Assembly (NCBI GenBank): GCA_028551475.1
Contig: CM052357.1
Span: 29,967,745-30,031,744 of the forward strand
DNA: 64,000 nucleotides
Direction of reading: 5' to 3'
Source of the DNA: Casuarina equisetifolia
Lineage: Eukaryota > Streptophyta > Magnoliopsida > Fagales > Casuarinaceae
In this document: one piece after another, positions 12,522-24,955 of the stretch
Layout: each line of letters opens with the position of its first letter
Numbering within the stretch: position 1 is the first letter of the stretch
Position numbers and translations under genes: made by a program
Notes under the pieces: generated by a model
Seen by the model: only the letters and a program-made list of their open reading frames with translations
What the model was told of the DNA's origin: nothing
Database searches by the model: none

Positions 12522-15500
12522 CTAAAATTTGAGCCATCTCTTTTCTTTCTCTCCACTGACGACTGCATGCGATGCAGATGCTTGAGCTGTTTCAGCCTCT
12601 GCTAAAGCTTTGCGAGTCTCGTTTAGCTTTCTCATGGCAGCCTCGTAAACCAATTTCTCTTTTCTGTTTCGACTGGCCATTTCTTCAAGCTTCTCGACTC
12701 GCATCCTCAGCTCCTTCACCTCATCATCGAAAGCAATTAGAGCTCGCCTATCTACTTTCTTCCCTTCCCCAGAACCTTGGTTTTGCTGCTTCTTCCCCGA
12801 CCCACGATTTAAAGCTTCATGATGCTTTGCGAGCTGGGTATTGATAAGACTAAAAACGTCTGGACTCAATTCCTCTTCCTCTTTTGCTGCCCGAGCCAAT
12901 GCTGCAAATTTCTTTTCACGTTTTCGTTTGCCGCCCCGGCTCCGCTTCTTCACTCGGTTGTTCTCCTCCTCACCATTTTGAGATTCGAGAGCGTGATCAA
13001 GAGATTGCTTCGCAGGCAGGACCTTTACAGGGATGGGATTCAACATTCCCTGTCCAGATACGCCCAAGCCCATCCCTTCACGATAACCCATATTGGCCAT
13101 CATCTTGGAAGCTATGCCACGGGTGTGATTTTCCCACGTAGCAAATATGGCAGTTTCTGTCTGGATGCCCCTCTGCTGGTTGGTGCTTTGAAGAAATCCT
13201 ATACCTTGTGAGCCCTCTTCTTCAGAGTCGCTAGAATCAGATTGATCCAAGCTGGAATCACTCTCCTCTTCTTCGCTCAGCTCTGCATATTCGGATAATG
13301 TGATTGCATCTGCCCCGAGCTTTGCGGTGCTTCCATCATCACGGAAAACGACTTGCCCTGCTCCAAGTTTGTCATCCCATGATTCAAGTTCAGCTTCTCT
13401 CCAAATGCCAGACTTACTATCTGATACTGCCCATATGCTGGAACCCACGTGTGATTGCTTCCAAATTGCAGGGATATACTTCTTCAAGGAGGACAATCGG
13501 ACATCAATACCTGAATACATAGAGATGGGGGGTGAGCTCGAAGCTGCCATTAGTTCTGTGTCAACAATGATAAACAACACTAAAGATAAAAGTGGATCCA
13601 CGCATTGTACAAGACATGCAGAAGTAGCACTGTTCTTTGGCACATGTAAGATGTAAACAGATAAATCTAACTATCCATCCTATGATTGTTCAAAAACATT
13701 AGTAAACTCAGTGAATAATAACAAGCACTCATTAAGAAATTAAAACCAACATTCTCAGATGCAATTGCCAACATTTCCATCACAGTCACCACATTTCTCT
13801 TTTTCTGGGTTATATCACAATGATCTATATCATTCTTTGCTGGCTGCCTCTATAATACACAGGATACCTATATCCTCCAATTCATTTCATATGATTGCAT
13901 TGGCAAGAATGCCAATAAAATGCACCCATAAGAAGAGGGGAAAATTTCAAAATGAATTGCAGGATTCTAGTCCAGATAACAGATTAGCAGCTCATACCAT
14001 GTGATAAGCGGCAGCCACTACCAAATCGACATCGTTGCTGCAGAAAAAACTTGCACATCTGCACAATGACGATGTGGTATATTGATTGACTTTCATTAGT
14101 TGTAGTACTAATTTAAGAATACATAGATAAAAACAACAGTAGAAAATATTCTTCTCCAAATTAAAAGAGAAATGTGCAATCTTGACACATCCACAGATGA
14201 AAATGGAATGTCAAAAGATTGTACATACCAGCATATTTTCAGATGTTGGAGTAAGGAAAGAAATCTTTGCAAAATCAGAATCATCCAACTCAATGATTTG
14301 ACCAGAATACCAATGGCCATCAGTGTGACGGAATCTACACTTTGATCCAACTGAGAAACTTTGCTCCTCCAACGGCTCTGGTTCAACATCTGCTGGATCA
14401 AGAGGCTCTACTTTAACATCTTCAGCTGTGAGATTGGAACCATTTAGCACCAAATCAGCTTCTTGTAATAATCGTGCACGCTTCAGGTGAAGAAGTCCTT
14501 CCTCTGCATCTTTCATTGCCTGGACAAGCTCCTCATGAACCTGAGATAATGATATTACACCTCATCATAATTTTCCATGATTTATAGGATCTAAAAATAA
14601 TAAATGCAAATATACACCTGCAACTGTCCATTTGAACAGGTTTATTTCAATAAAATACAGATTTAACAACCAAATAACTCTTTACATTATCAATGATAAG
14701 ACTTGTTAACTGTTCTAAGATTACTCTGCTATTCCCTTTCATTCGAAAGAGAAATACGCAATGACTGTTACGGAAGTTACATAATGGGGAAAGTTGTGGA
14801 GACTAAAAGAAGCTTTTATTTTTCTTCAGTGATTAACATTAGCTGATATAAGGATAGCCTGCACTTCACTATCTTCACATGCTTTACCAAGATAGGATCC
14901 GTGATTGCCAGAGATTTGGATAAATGCAAAACAGATACAGAAATAACAATCCATAAGAGAATTAAAAAATAACAAGGGAACAGACAAAGAGAACAAATAC
15001 CTAATGGTGACGTACAGAACAAATACCTAATGTGTGTTTCCATAGCACTAGGCATAAAACGGATCGCTAATGTTCTATGGAAACACGTTTATACAGAAGA
15101 ACAAGCTTATGAGTTCCACCGGGCATAAATATCATTTCAGAAATCTGAAAAAGCTTGCTTCATGTGTGTTTCCATAGCACTACACATAACTCCTTTGCAT
15201 AAATGACACTTTACAATTAGTGGGAAGAATTAAGCAATAACGTAAAAACCATCCTATGAACTTTGTCAAGCGAAATGCATCTTTTTGTCACTTTCCTAAT
15301 TTCAATTCCAACAATATCAAACATAAAGTTTGAAATAGCAAAGCTTCACAATGGACATAAATTGGAACATCTTATCCATGACAAGATCTTCTGACTAAAG
15401 CAAAGATGTCAAACATGTAAACCAATTCTAATATACATGACAGTTTGGATTGGAAAACTAACCAAAAAGAGAAATCTGCTTTCTCACCTAAAATTCCTTA

Positions 15501-16119
15501 TGAGACACATCAGTTAACAAGCAAGTCTGCTCCTATTGTTTAGTTACGCATATGAAATTTCTTCTTGTTATAAATATAGAAAAATCCAATCTCCTAAACA
15601 TGTCCATTGATAAATCATAGACTAACTGTACTAACTGTCATGCCCCAAAATCTCGTGATTTCTTAAGCACCGGCGATAGCATAACACAGCTTGAGAGCTT
15701 CAAATATGCTCCATTATCTAGTACTTCATGACATGATCTTTCAAAAAATACATTTCACCCTAATTCATCAATCTAACCTATTTACTTATAGAACTACACT
15801 GTTTCCGTAAACATATTATCCGGCACTCATCTGTTCGTGAAGCAAATTCTGCCTCTGATCCATGAATTAAAAATAATTGAACTCGCTTAGTCACAGGCGT
15901 GCCTGTACAGTCGAATGGATTTAATATTTTCCTCATTCGCGGTGAACGGTAAATCTCCGGTCCAAATTGCCCTTCCCAAAAGAGAGGACTTACCGCGAGA
16001 AGTTCAGGATTAGCGGGGTCGGAGGCTAGGGCTTGTTCCAGAATAACAAGCGAGTCTCTCTGCTCTTGCAGTTGAAGCTCAAGCTGGTTCTCCAGAAGTC
16101 TCCCTTCCTCGCTCGCCAT
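12522..16119 (-). CDS. CCCH zinc finger and G-patch protein (ZGPAT-like)
   Basis: Predicted 495-residue nuclear RNA- or DNA-binding protein, close in length to its Arabidopsis relative (At2g24830 from memory, about 497 residues). Exons: 15994-16119, 14229-14540, 13998-14058, 12522-13510; phases join to 1488 bases including the stop. Order of parts: N-terminal Gln/Leu/Glu-rich coiled coil (about 1-40), a Tudor-like segment ([18 protein letters not shown]), a CCCH finger [19 protein letters not shown] (C-x7-C-x5-C-x3-H), an acidic serine-rich stretch, a G-patch ([19 protein letters not shown]), a Lys/Arg-rich segment, and a C-terminal coiled coil. Human ZGPAT is a transcription repressor; the plant role is inferred only. 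Intron 1 (14541-15993) holds short repeats forming a potential hairpin. Confidence 0.93.
15034..15177. repeat. 12-bp motif present three times, two as an inverted pair
   Basis: GTGTTTCCATAG occurs at 15034-15045 and 15166-15177; its exact complement CTATGGAAACAC lies at 15075-15086. The first pair could form a 12-bp stem with a 29-base loop in the transcript of intron 1. A short direct repeat (GAACAAATACCTAATG) sits beside it near 14990-15034. Confidence 0.8.
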
Positions 16120-17166
16120 TGTAGCTCCACGTTTCCGTTCGGTGAGAGGAAGAAGATTAATGAAGGCATGTTTTCACCACTGACCCCATTTCTTCACTTT
16201 TTTCAGCCAAAAAAATAGTAATTAATATAATAAATAAAATACTATTTTTGTCTTTAATTGTTACAAATTGAAGGAAGTTTACTCCAAATAATTTATTAAA
16301 ATAAAAAAGAATGATAGAACGTACATCTAATTTCGAACTTTTTTTTTTTGTCAAACACGTAAATTTTTAAAAGTAAATCCAATTTGAAAGTATATTTTTA
16401 ATGTAATTAGTAAATAAACAAATGACTTTTAAATTTCATTCTTTTTTTCCTTCTTAGTTTCTTAAGGGAATAAAGTTAAATTTTCCTCCCGTCAATAAAA
16501 TATTTTGAAAAGCTTTCATTTATAAGATAACAATATTTACTTGTTTGCTGTTAGAAAATACATGTTCTCATTAAAATTAACTAATAAAAATAAGTATATT
16601 TTGTTCATGTTTATAATATTTTATTGTAAATTGTAAATAATGTAAGTTACTTCAATACCTATTATTGTAACTACCATCAAATGAAATTGCAAGCCTTGTG
16701 AGTAATTGGTATATCAAGCTAGGGTTTGGATTACATTTTTTCAAAAATAAAAATTTTTTATTATCAATATAATTTAAGATAGCTAAAATGAGTAATATTA
16801 TAGTCGAATTTCAATCATTATAGAATATCTTCGAAAAAAGACTTGGACTTTTAATTTCATTTGAGGGAGACACACACCTCATCGCCCTTATATAGGACAT
16901 TGATAATTGGAAGAAAATTTCAATTTATTCATCATCAAAAGGTGCCTTTCCAATACATTGTTCACCATACACATGAAATTTCTGACCTGAGCTTGGGCCT
17001 GACCACTACTAAGGCCTAATTATTAGGCCACTATAAGCTTAAAAGCCGACTACAAATTTTCCTTTTTCGCTTTGAAAAATCAAACTCAAAAGGCGCGCGG
17101 GAGGGGATTTCTCTGACAGTGAAGAACCCTAGGAAACGGAGAGAGAGAGAGAGAGAGAGTGGAAGG
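16120..17166. promoter_or_regulatory. Shared 1-kb divergent promoter region
   Basis: Separates the start codons of the CCCH/G-patch gene (minus) and the SKA2-like gene (plus), so both promoters must lie here. The middle is AT-rich with long A/T runs. The plus side ends in a GC-rich GGCGCGCGGG and a (GA)n tract at 17139-17159 in the likely 5' UTR. I could not place a clear TATA box for either gene. Confidence 0.5.
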
Positions 17167-19821
17167 ATGGGGCGTAACGAGGAACACCATCAGGCGTCGG
17201 AGAGCTTGGTGAATCTATTCACAAAGGCGAATCATGATCTCAACGTGGTTCAGCACAGGCTCGAGAGGGAGTTTCAGCAAATATACCCTGATAATGTACG
17301 CACAATATAATCAGTAAGCGAGTAGTGTATTTGGGAATGTCTTTTTTTTTTTTTCTCTCTCTTTGTGGAGTTTTGGGAATTTTTACTCAATTTTGACGCA
17401 AATGGTTTGGTTGTTCAGTAAATTCGATGTTTCTTATTTTCCTTTTCCTTTTATTTTTCAATTCTCGTTGCTGACGGGGAATTGGTTGCCGCTTTTCTAA
17501 ACTCTTTTGGCAAACAGGCTATCAATTCAGTGTGTTTGTAGTTATAGGCACTGTTTGATTGCTGTTTGTCTTCTTATATTTGCTTAATGTAAGAAGATCA
17601 AATTCGAGGGACTTATTTCTCTTCCCTTCGCGGCTCACTTAAGGCTATGGTATTCGTTCGTCTAGGATCCACTTCATTGTTGATGTAGGCCTTCCCATTT
17701 GCTCATCTGGTTACTTGGAAGCAGAACTGCGCATCATTTTCACTTCCCGACACTGCCATTGGTTTTTGGGTACTATTCAATATGTTTTCATGATAAAGGA
17801 CTTCAATGTTTGGAATGCTGTCTACAGGCAAACCCAATGAAGTTGGTATCTAGGATAAAGAAGATACAAGTAGAGCTGTTGACCTTGAAAGAACAATGTC
17901 ATGAACTTCTAGCTGCCAAACAGGTACTTTCTTCTTTCAATACTTTGGAGGAAAGGATCAAGAATTTGTATGTTCGGGGAGTGGATGTAGCCTATTCTGG
18001 AGTGATGAGATGGGATTTCTTTGCCATGGTTTTCGATCAATGATAAAAATCTGGAAGAGGATTAGAATAAAAAGGAAACTATTTTTTTTTTTTAATTTCG
18101 CCATAGTAATATCTTGGAACTCATTGGGAAAGAGAAAACAAAAAGGGAGAGAGAAGGATTCTGACATTGATCTTGTTTGCTGATTTCGTTTTTCAGGATT
18201 TGATTGATAAGGCTCGGACCACTCTTGTTGGGAATAGAAATTTACTGCAGCGGATGCAAGCATCTGTGGGCATCCCCCTCACTAGTGATGCTGAGGATCC
18301 GGCATTTGCTAATTTCAATCAGGTAGTTTTAATTTTCCAACTTGTTTGCGTCGACTCATATTCTTAATGCACTGAATCCCTCGTAGTAGGCAGCTTCTCA
18401 CCTACATGTTTGATGGTAGAAAGGAACAAAACTTAATTGAACTTCTTAGTAGTTGATCCACGTGTTTGAAGCTCTCTTTTAACTATGGAGTTGCGAATAA
18501 ACATATTTTTCCCTTCAACCTTTATGCTCAACTTTAGTTATCTGTATGACAGAAAAGCAAAGAAAGTGCAGCGTCTCCCTCTTTAAGCAAATAAATGGAT
18601 CAGTATAGGATCCGTCCACTGATATTACAAAATTCTATCTGGAAGATATAATAAGTCCTCTCTTCGAACAAAAAATAAAAAAAGGTTCATTTCTAAGGTT
18701 GTGTTTTTCCCAGTGGTGTTTGGAGTGTTTACACCACTTGCCAGCAAGCAACCAAAATTAAACACATGGCTAGGCGTTACTTATTAGTAAATATCTATTC
18801 AAAACTGTTTGGATAGCTTTCTCCATGCTAATAAGGCCTAGGCAAATAAGCCATGCGAGACAGTCATATCTCTTCTGTGATTCTCAGCTTATTGGTATTC
18901 GATGTTGGAAGAAAATCTCATCACCCTTTGATCTTTGAATTCTGCAGATTGTTGATGAGTGGGCATTTCAAGTCAGATCAAGGACAGGTGAGGGTGTGTA
19001 ACTGCAATCGATGTTCAAATTTTTACAATTATACTGAGGGAGTTGATTGGTGATCTTGCTTAGTATCGATTTTCATCCTCCTTATTCATGTAACGGGTGT
19101 GGTTGGGAGAATCATTTTTTCACATCACATGTCTGGAATCAACATGACTGACGTGTAAATTTCTGATAGAAAGAAAAGATGTTGGAGGATTCTGCTTAGC
19201 TGTGTAAATTAGTGTCCAGGTGGACTTGAACAATGAATTGGAAATGTCTCAATAACGGATAGTGTAGGAGCCAAATCTAAAGCAGTTTGGTTATTCTTGA
19301 TGTTTCACCCTTCTTTGTTCTCCACTCTAGTCCTTGAGCCAATTTAGCACTAAAACTTACTAAGGTGTAGAGACATGCATGGGTAAAAGGTGGGACAGCC
19401 AAGCTTGATAGGTGTGGGTGATTGATGGCTAGAGCTTTAAGATGATCTCTTAAGATAGTATCAAACTGTTTTGTTGCCAGATTTATGCTTCGTTTCAACA
19501 TCCTTATAAGACACTTCGAAAATTGTCATGCAGTTGAGAGCTAGGACTGCCAGTCCGTCTGGCCTTGCAATTGTGAATTATCCTTGTTTGGGTTGAATAT
19601 GAATAGGCAATATCTCCCGTAGGAATACATGCCTTTAAAAATTAAAGCTTTTCATGATTTACCAGATGGGTGTTTAATGAGATACTGATGAAAATGAAGC
19701 GCTAGGAAATCATCTTTTGTAGTTTGTTTTTGTTGTTGCTGTTGCAGGGGATGAGCGGCAGGAATTGGATTCCCATGATATTAACAAATTACTATTCTCG
19801 GCTATCGTTCAAAGCAACTGA
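17167..19821 (+). CDS. SKA2: SKA2-like spindle/kinetochore-associated protein
   Basis: Predicted 154-residue coiled-coil protein. SKA2 is part of the SKA complex that couples kinetochores to spindle microtubules. Exons: 17167-17295, 17828-17923, 18197-18322, 18948-18987, 19748-19821; all GT-AG, phases join to 465 bases. Seen: N-terminal ESLVNLFTKANHDLNVVQHR, the helix RLEREFQQIYPDN, then KLVSRIKKIQVELLTLKEQC and a C-terminal helix ending in the DERQELDSHDINKLL segment. The fourth exon is only 40 bases. The short length and helical heptads fit the family; plant members are weakly characterised. From memory an Arabidopsis relative is At2g24970. Confidence 0.88.
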
Positions 19822-20531
19822 ACATGCTGGAAAGGTTTGGGTGCCAAGCATGATGTTTCATCTCCATGCGCTTGATGATTTCAAATTAGGGTTCAATAAG
19901 GTAAATACTGTAGTTTGGCCAAAACGTTTATGCACATTATTCGTTATCCATTTTGTTGGATTCATGTAAGTGCTGGATTATGTGCGATCACATATTCTAC
20001 TTGAAAATTTCTTCTTCTTCTTTTTAACTTATGCTACAAAAATAATTTATCTGTTGCGTATCAGCTTTGTTGAATCATGTGGATTTTTTACTTTCTGGCT
20101 TGAAAAGGAGGATCCTATCTACATCTGGGGTTTCATGAAGGTCAATCAGAAAGGTGATACAGAAGGTTCAGTATCTATTGTGTGGATGGTAATAATGGAT
20201 GGGACTAATCAAATTTGGTACCTGTCTTTAAGATTTGATAAAAACAAAACCTTTTGGACTGTTTTGTGCTTTTAATCATATTGGCATGGACCATAATTTG
20301 TGTTTTTAGTCAAGAATTTTTTCATTTCAATCATTTTACATATATCACAGAATATTCTGAATATATGCGTATTTATTATGTTAACTGAGTTGGGCAGAGT
20401 TATGGCTGAGCTCAGAAATGCCTGATCTCAACGCATAAGGCCCACCTCTGGTTCTGCTCACAAACTACGAAACTTCGGGCACAGTATAGCCGAGAAGATA
20501 ACAGAACAAAGTGGGTAAATAATTTCTCTCT

Positions 20532-20554
20532 CCCCCCCCCCCCCCCCCCCCCCC
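20532..20554. repeat. C23 homopolymer
   Basis: Twenty-three consecutive C flanked by TCTCTCT and TCCCCTCTC, making a long polypyrimidine stretch. Exact length is prone to sequencing error. Confidence 0.9.
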
Positions 20555-23500
20555 TCCCCTCTCGCAATTATTTTTTCCCTGGTAATCGTTTTCATATTAA
20601 GTATCAATATGCTATCATATATATTTATATATATTTACAAGACCAATAGCTTTGTACTTAAATGGTAGTTTGTTAGCTTCAAAGAGGATATTTGAGACTT
20701 GGCCAGCCGCAAGTGCCGAACTTACGGAGATTTACAAAGGTAAAAAGTAGTTTGGTTGTTAGTCATCTTTATCTAATATCCTTGGAATATCTTTAGTAAA
20801 TAAGTTTTTTTTTTAACATCCTTATCATAAAAGATGTTACAATAGCCTGCAAACACCTGCCACTAGGTGATGTTTCTAACTTTTCAAGAATAATTTACAA
20901 ATGGATAGATACATTTGTCGCAGAAATAGGGTACAAATTTATAATGCCTAGAATTGTCCATGCCAGTGGAGAGGTCTTAATTTATCTGTCAACAGGGAAA
21001 ACGGGTAGAATGAAGCACAAATGGATCTCGAGGTGGTCCAATTCTTTCCGAAGTTGGCAATGATTATCGAACATCACCTGTACAGGCATCTGGAATTTTT
21101 CTTTCCCTAAAGTGAAACAGAAGTGGTTCTGCCTTTTGTCGAAAATGCTTTCATCACTAATACATATGCTCACATCCACTATCTTTTACATATTTCAAAG
21201 GCTTATAATCACAAAGCGAATGTCTTTTTCTATTGACAATTTGAAAGAATATGTGCAGCCATCATCCTCGTGAATGACCAAACAATCATGGCTGTTTCTC
21301 CTCATCTAGCAGCTCATGAGAATGGTTTGACCTTTTGTGCCCACAGAAACACTCTTTTAGAACTATTTTCTATCTTTTTTGGATACACATCCTTATCTTA
21401 AGGAATGAAACTGTCTGTAGGAATTATGCCAGAATGATCATCTGGGCTGCTTAGGGAAAATGTCAAATATATATTGGGTTTATATATCTGAATGCTAGAA
21501 TAGTACAGACTATCTCTAGAAAGAGGAATTGGCCAAACTTAGTAGACATTTTTCCATTCTCATTGACCAAATAGCCGTGGGGCATGGCTCAAACAATAAA
21601 AGTTCCTCATTTCTCTCGAGGACATGCACATCATAGTCCTACTTTCCCCTGGCATTTTTTCAAATAGCTTGGGACCCACGTTAGATTACTGCTTGATGAA
21701 TACGTTGAATAATGGTCCAATGTGAGCTTGACTAATTCTGATCAAGCACGAGAAGACTCCATATAGGTCTCCATCAGGTTATGGCAATAATTCGTTGGTG
21801 CCCTCGGTGAAATGTAAGACCTTGGAGCCGTCATGTTGACAGACTTGCTTATAATGACCCCTTTGAACAGCTAGTATAATAGGATAGACTCAGAGAGATA
21901 GACCCGTGTGATGTTTGAGACAAAGGGATAATGATCCATTGACCAACGAAGAGGAAATTACATGTTTAGAGTAGAATTTCATATTCTTTTCCATATATGA
22001 AGCGATTGATTGAATATCATGGTAGGATTTCGTACTCTTTTCCGCGTATATCGCATTTGTTTTTCTCTCTTTCTTCTTTCAAGAATTACATAGTTTCATG
22101 ATAGGATTGCGTGCAATATTTTATATATTGATAAAAGAAAAATCCATATATTTTTGAATTTGCTTTTGTAGAGGGTTGGACTTTATAATATAATATTAGA
22201 GGTCAAACTCACATATGGCATCTCCATGCTTGTAAACTAATATTCTTATAGAAAGTGTTCTTTTATATTTTGGATGAAAATGCATATTAAGAATAATGTG
22301 ACAAATTTTATAGTATCTTTGTGAATCTTTTTAAAATGAATTAAAGACCCCATATTCTTGATGCAATTGAGCTTTCTATTGATGATTAGGAATTCAAAAC
22401 TGTTCATTGTCATTTATTGACTCAAGTATCAACTAGATAGACGGTACTCCGTAAGTAAAAAGCCGAGAGTTGTAAAGTTCAATTCAGACCCACAAGGAAG
22501 TTGGTTTCATTGCGTTTTGTCCAAGGAATGTTAGGGAAAGACGTGGAAAAATTGGCCAAAAAGTGGGTACTTTTTGTCCTAAGTGTTTTCTAGAGGTCTA
22601 GCCTTCACCGCGAACCTAAAAGACCTGCCGTCTTCTGTTTTAAGGAGTAAGCAATAAGTCAATTCACTAGTAATTCAATTAAATTCGAAATTTAATGATA
22701 AAATATAAAAGATTTCAACAATGAGATTTGAAGTTTCATACTTTACGTGGTATGTGTTTTAATATTAAAAAATTTTAAAAAAATTATAAGAGATAAGAAT
22801 GTTTTAATTCATATAATTCTAATACTAATACTTATTTTGATTCAATATTAAATCATATGGAACTGATTCGATCATATTTTAGTGGCATAAGATCATACGA
22901 GCCACCACTAAGACTTGGCAACCAGGTGCGTCAACCATTATCATTTATAAGAATCATTTCAGGTTCGCTAATAAAGTGGATTAACGAGTTGATTGTAGTA
23001 AAATCGGTTGGAATACTCTTATTAAAAAGGCAGTTGGGTTGATGGGTCATAATTACCATCCGTTTACCAATTGAAACACGGAAGTACGAACCTAATTTTC
23101 CAAACGCAACTAAGAGAGTGGTTCTCTCCTATGGAGATGGTCAATGGGAACAATCAACGGATTTACAATCGGATTAAATGCATTGTCGGGTCTAACCTAA
23201 CTAAAGATACGTTTTTAAACACAATTGTAGAGAATTAATTGCCTTTCACATAATAAGCCATCAGATTTTAAGGTGTCAGTCGAATTTCACACTTGAAACA
23301 TGAATATTGCCATCATGTTATAATAACCTATCATTCTTTAAAATCGTTCATTTAAAAAAAAAAAAAAGAAAGGGAAATATACTATTACATATATAAAAAA
23401 AAAAGTGTAAAATGTGAAATACTCATCACATGTAGACCGAGATATATATATCCATTTATACCATTTTTAGCACGTAATATAGGTTTTTATCAAATGCTTA

Positions 23501-23705
23501 ATTAAAATTTGAAAAAACACTTTTCCCTAGTTGTAGGTTAAAAAAGTGACCAAAAGAAAAAATCTTTTTTATGTTAAATATGTTGATGTCTATGTAGTTC
23601 AGTCATGAGACCTTCGACAGTTCCCAAATCTTTCCTACCCACTTTACTTCACAAAAAAATATAATAAAATATTATATGGGCACCTCCTCATGCCTAATCT
23701 GGCCC

Positions 23706-23712
23706 TATAAAA
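23706..23712 (+). promoter_or_regulatory. TATA box of the VQ gene
   Basis: TATAAAA within CCCTATAAAAGGCC, 119 bases before the ATG at 23831. A start of transcription about 30 bases downstream leaves a pyrimidine-rich 5' UTR of roughly 90 bases. Confidence 0.75.
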
Positions 23713-23830
23713 GGCCTCTAAACACATAATGCCTTAAGCATTTTCACCTTCCCGTCGCCACCGCATACAGCGCATACAGAGACCTTATCGGCGGAGAGTC
23801 TCCTTCTCTTTTTGTTTCTCTCTCTGTGAA

Positions 23831-24382
23831 ATGGAAAAATTTGATACCATGACCTCACCACCGTCGCCGGCGGCAACAACCTTCGTGCAAGCAGACACAC
23901 ACACCTTCAGGGATCTAGTCCAGCGACTGACAGGCTCGGCCGGCGACTCCGAGAAGGTCCCCGTCACCCTCCATGCGAAGCTTCCCCCCAAAGTCTTCAC
24001 TCCCGGTGACCCCCCCGGCCCCCGACGGTCGCCCTTGAAGCTCCACGAGCGGCGGCACACCCACCCCATGAGAAAGCTGGAAATCAAGCTGGGCCTCACC
24101 CAACTCCACAACAACTCTCCCCGCCAAATTCACGGCGTCGAGTCCCCGGTTCAGAGCCCCGTGAACCCTCCCCTTCCCGAGTCACCCTTTCTCCCGAGCT
24201 CCGGAGCCGAGTCTCCGTGGTCGCCGTGGTCGCCGGCCTTGTCGGACGAGGAGAAGGCCATAGCCCAGAAAGGATTCTACTTCCACCCGTCGCCGATGCG
24301 TACGCCGAGAGGCTCCGAGCCGCCGGAACTCTTGACTTTGTTTCCTCTTAACTCACCGAATCAGATCACACGGGATTCGTAA
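23831..24382 (+). CDS. VQ-motif protein (VQ31-like group), intronless
   Basis: Predicted 183-residue VQ protein. These plant-specific cofactors bind WRKY transcription factors in the nucleus and several are MAP-kinase substrates. The core FRDLVQRLTG (residues 26-35) fits FxxhVQxLTG. Downstream are the subgroup-typical KLHERR, a Ser-Pro-rich centre with many SP pairs (SPVQSP, ESPWSPWSP), SDEEKAIAQKGFYFHPSP, and a C-terminal PPELLTLFPLNSP. The gene has no intron, as is usual for VQ genes, and is GC-rich (CCG and GGC codons) compared with its AT-rich surroundings. A TATA box lies 119 bases upstream. Subgroup assignment to VQ31 rests on memory; the family assignment is firm. Confidence 0.9.
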   Translation: MEKFDTMTSPPSPAATTFVQADTHTFRDLVQRLTGSAGDSEKVPVTLHAKLPPKVFTPGDPPGPRRSPLKLHERRHTHPMRKLEIKLGLTQLHNNSPRQIHGVESPVQSPVNPPLPESPFLPSSGAESPWSPWSPALSDEEKAIAQKGFYFHPSPMRTPRGSEPPELLTLFPLNSPNQITRDS

Positions 24383-24955
24383 AGATTTTCTCGAGTATTC
24401 AGGAGTTACAAACGAAAATCTTCTTCTGTTTTGTAGGGTTTTGCTTTGTTTGTTAGTATCTTATCCACGAGATCTTACGTATTATAGTTCCGATTTACCC
24501 GTATCCTCCTTGTAAATCTTTGTTCTTTTCGTTTCCGCACGAACAAACAGCATTGAAACTGAAACGGCAGCCCGACAAATCAACCGATATCTACATCGTC
24601 TTCTTTTAAGTAGTAGGATTTGATTATGCAGGCGATGTTCCTTTTAAGTGCTGAAGATGCTCCCGTGAGAATAATTCATACCAAAATATCTATCATATCG
24701 TCTTGTTTAGGAAGACAAGACTCATATGGGATAATTATCAGGAAGTTTATGGTTGCTGATATGTAGAGTTAGCTTGCAGAGTTTCAAGTCTTATGAATCA
24801 TTGTGTTAGTCATTCGATAATGACTTCTCCTTTATTTTATCAAATGTCTTTCTGTTAAATAGTAATTATTACTTTCATAAATTTACCTAATCATAATTTT
24901 AGGTAAGCTCTCATCACCTAATGACTACCGGTGATTTTTGGTTCATTGTTCTATT

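Larger units (their letters stand above)
19822..23830. other. 4-kb intergenic region
   Basis: No gene supported. The first few hundred bases are 3' UTR and flank of the SKA2-like gene. A C23 run lies at 20532-20554. AT-rich sequence from 21000 to 23600 shows scattered short open frames (for example 22857-23042) without recognisable domains. The last 150 bases hold the VQ-gene promoter. Confidence 0.5.

Noticed and set aside
12819..13211. 130-codon plus-strand frame
   Set aside because: Antisense shadow of the large last exon of the CCCH/G-patch gene.
17080..17105. E2F-like sites (TTTTTCGC, AAAGGCGCGC) upstream of the SKA2-like gene
   Set aside because: Neither fits TTTSSCGC in the correct orientation; cell-cycle control is plausible but not shown.
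22857..23042. 61-codon frame in the SKA2/VQ intergenic region
   Set aside because: No domain and no promoter; may be retroelement debris but cannot be supported.
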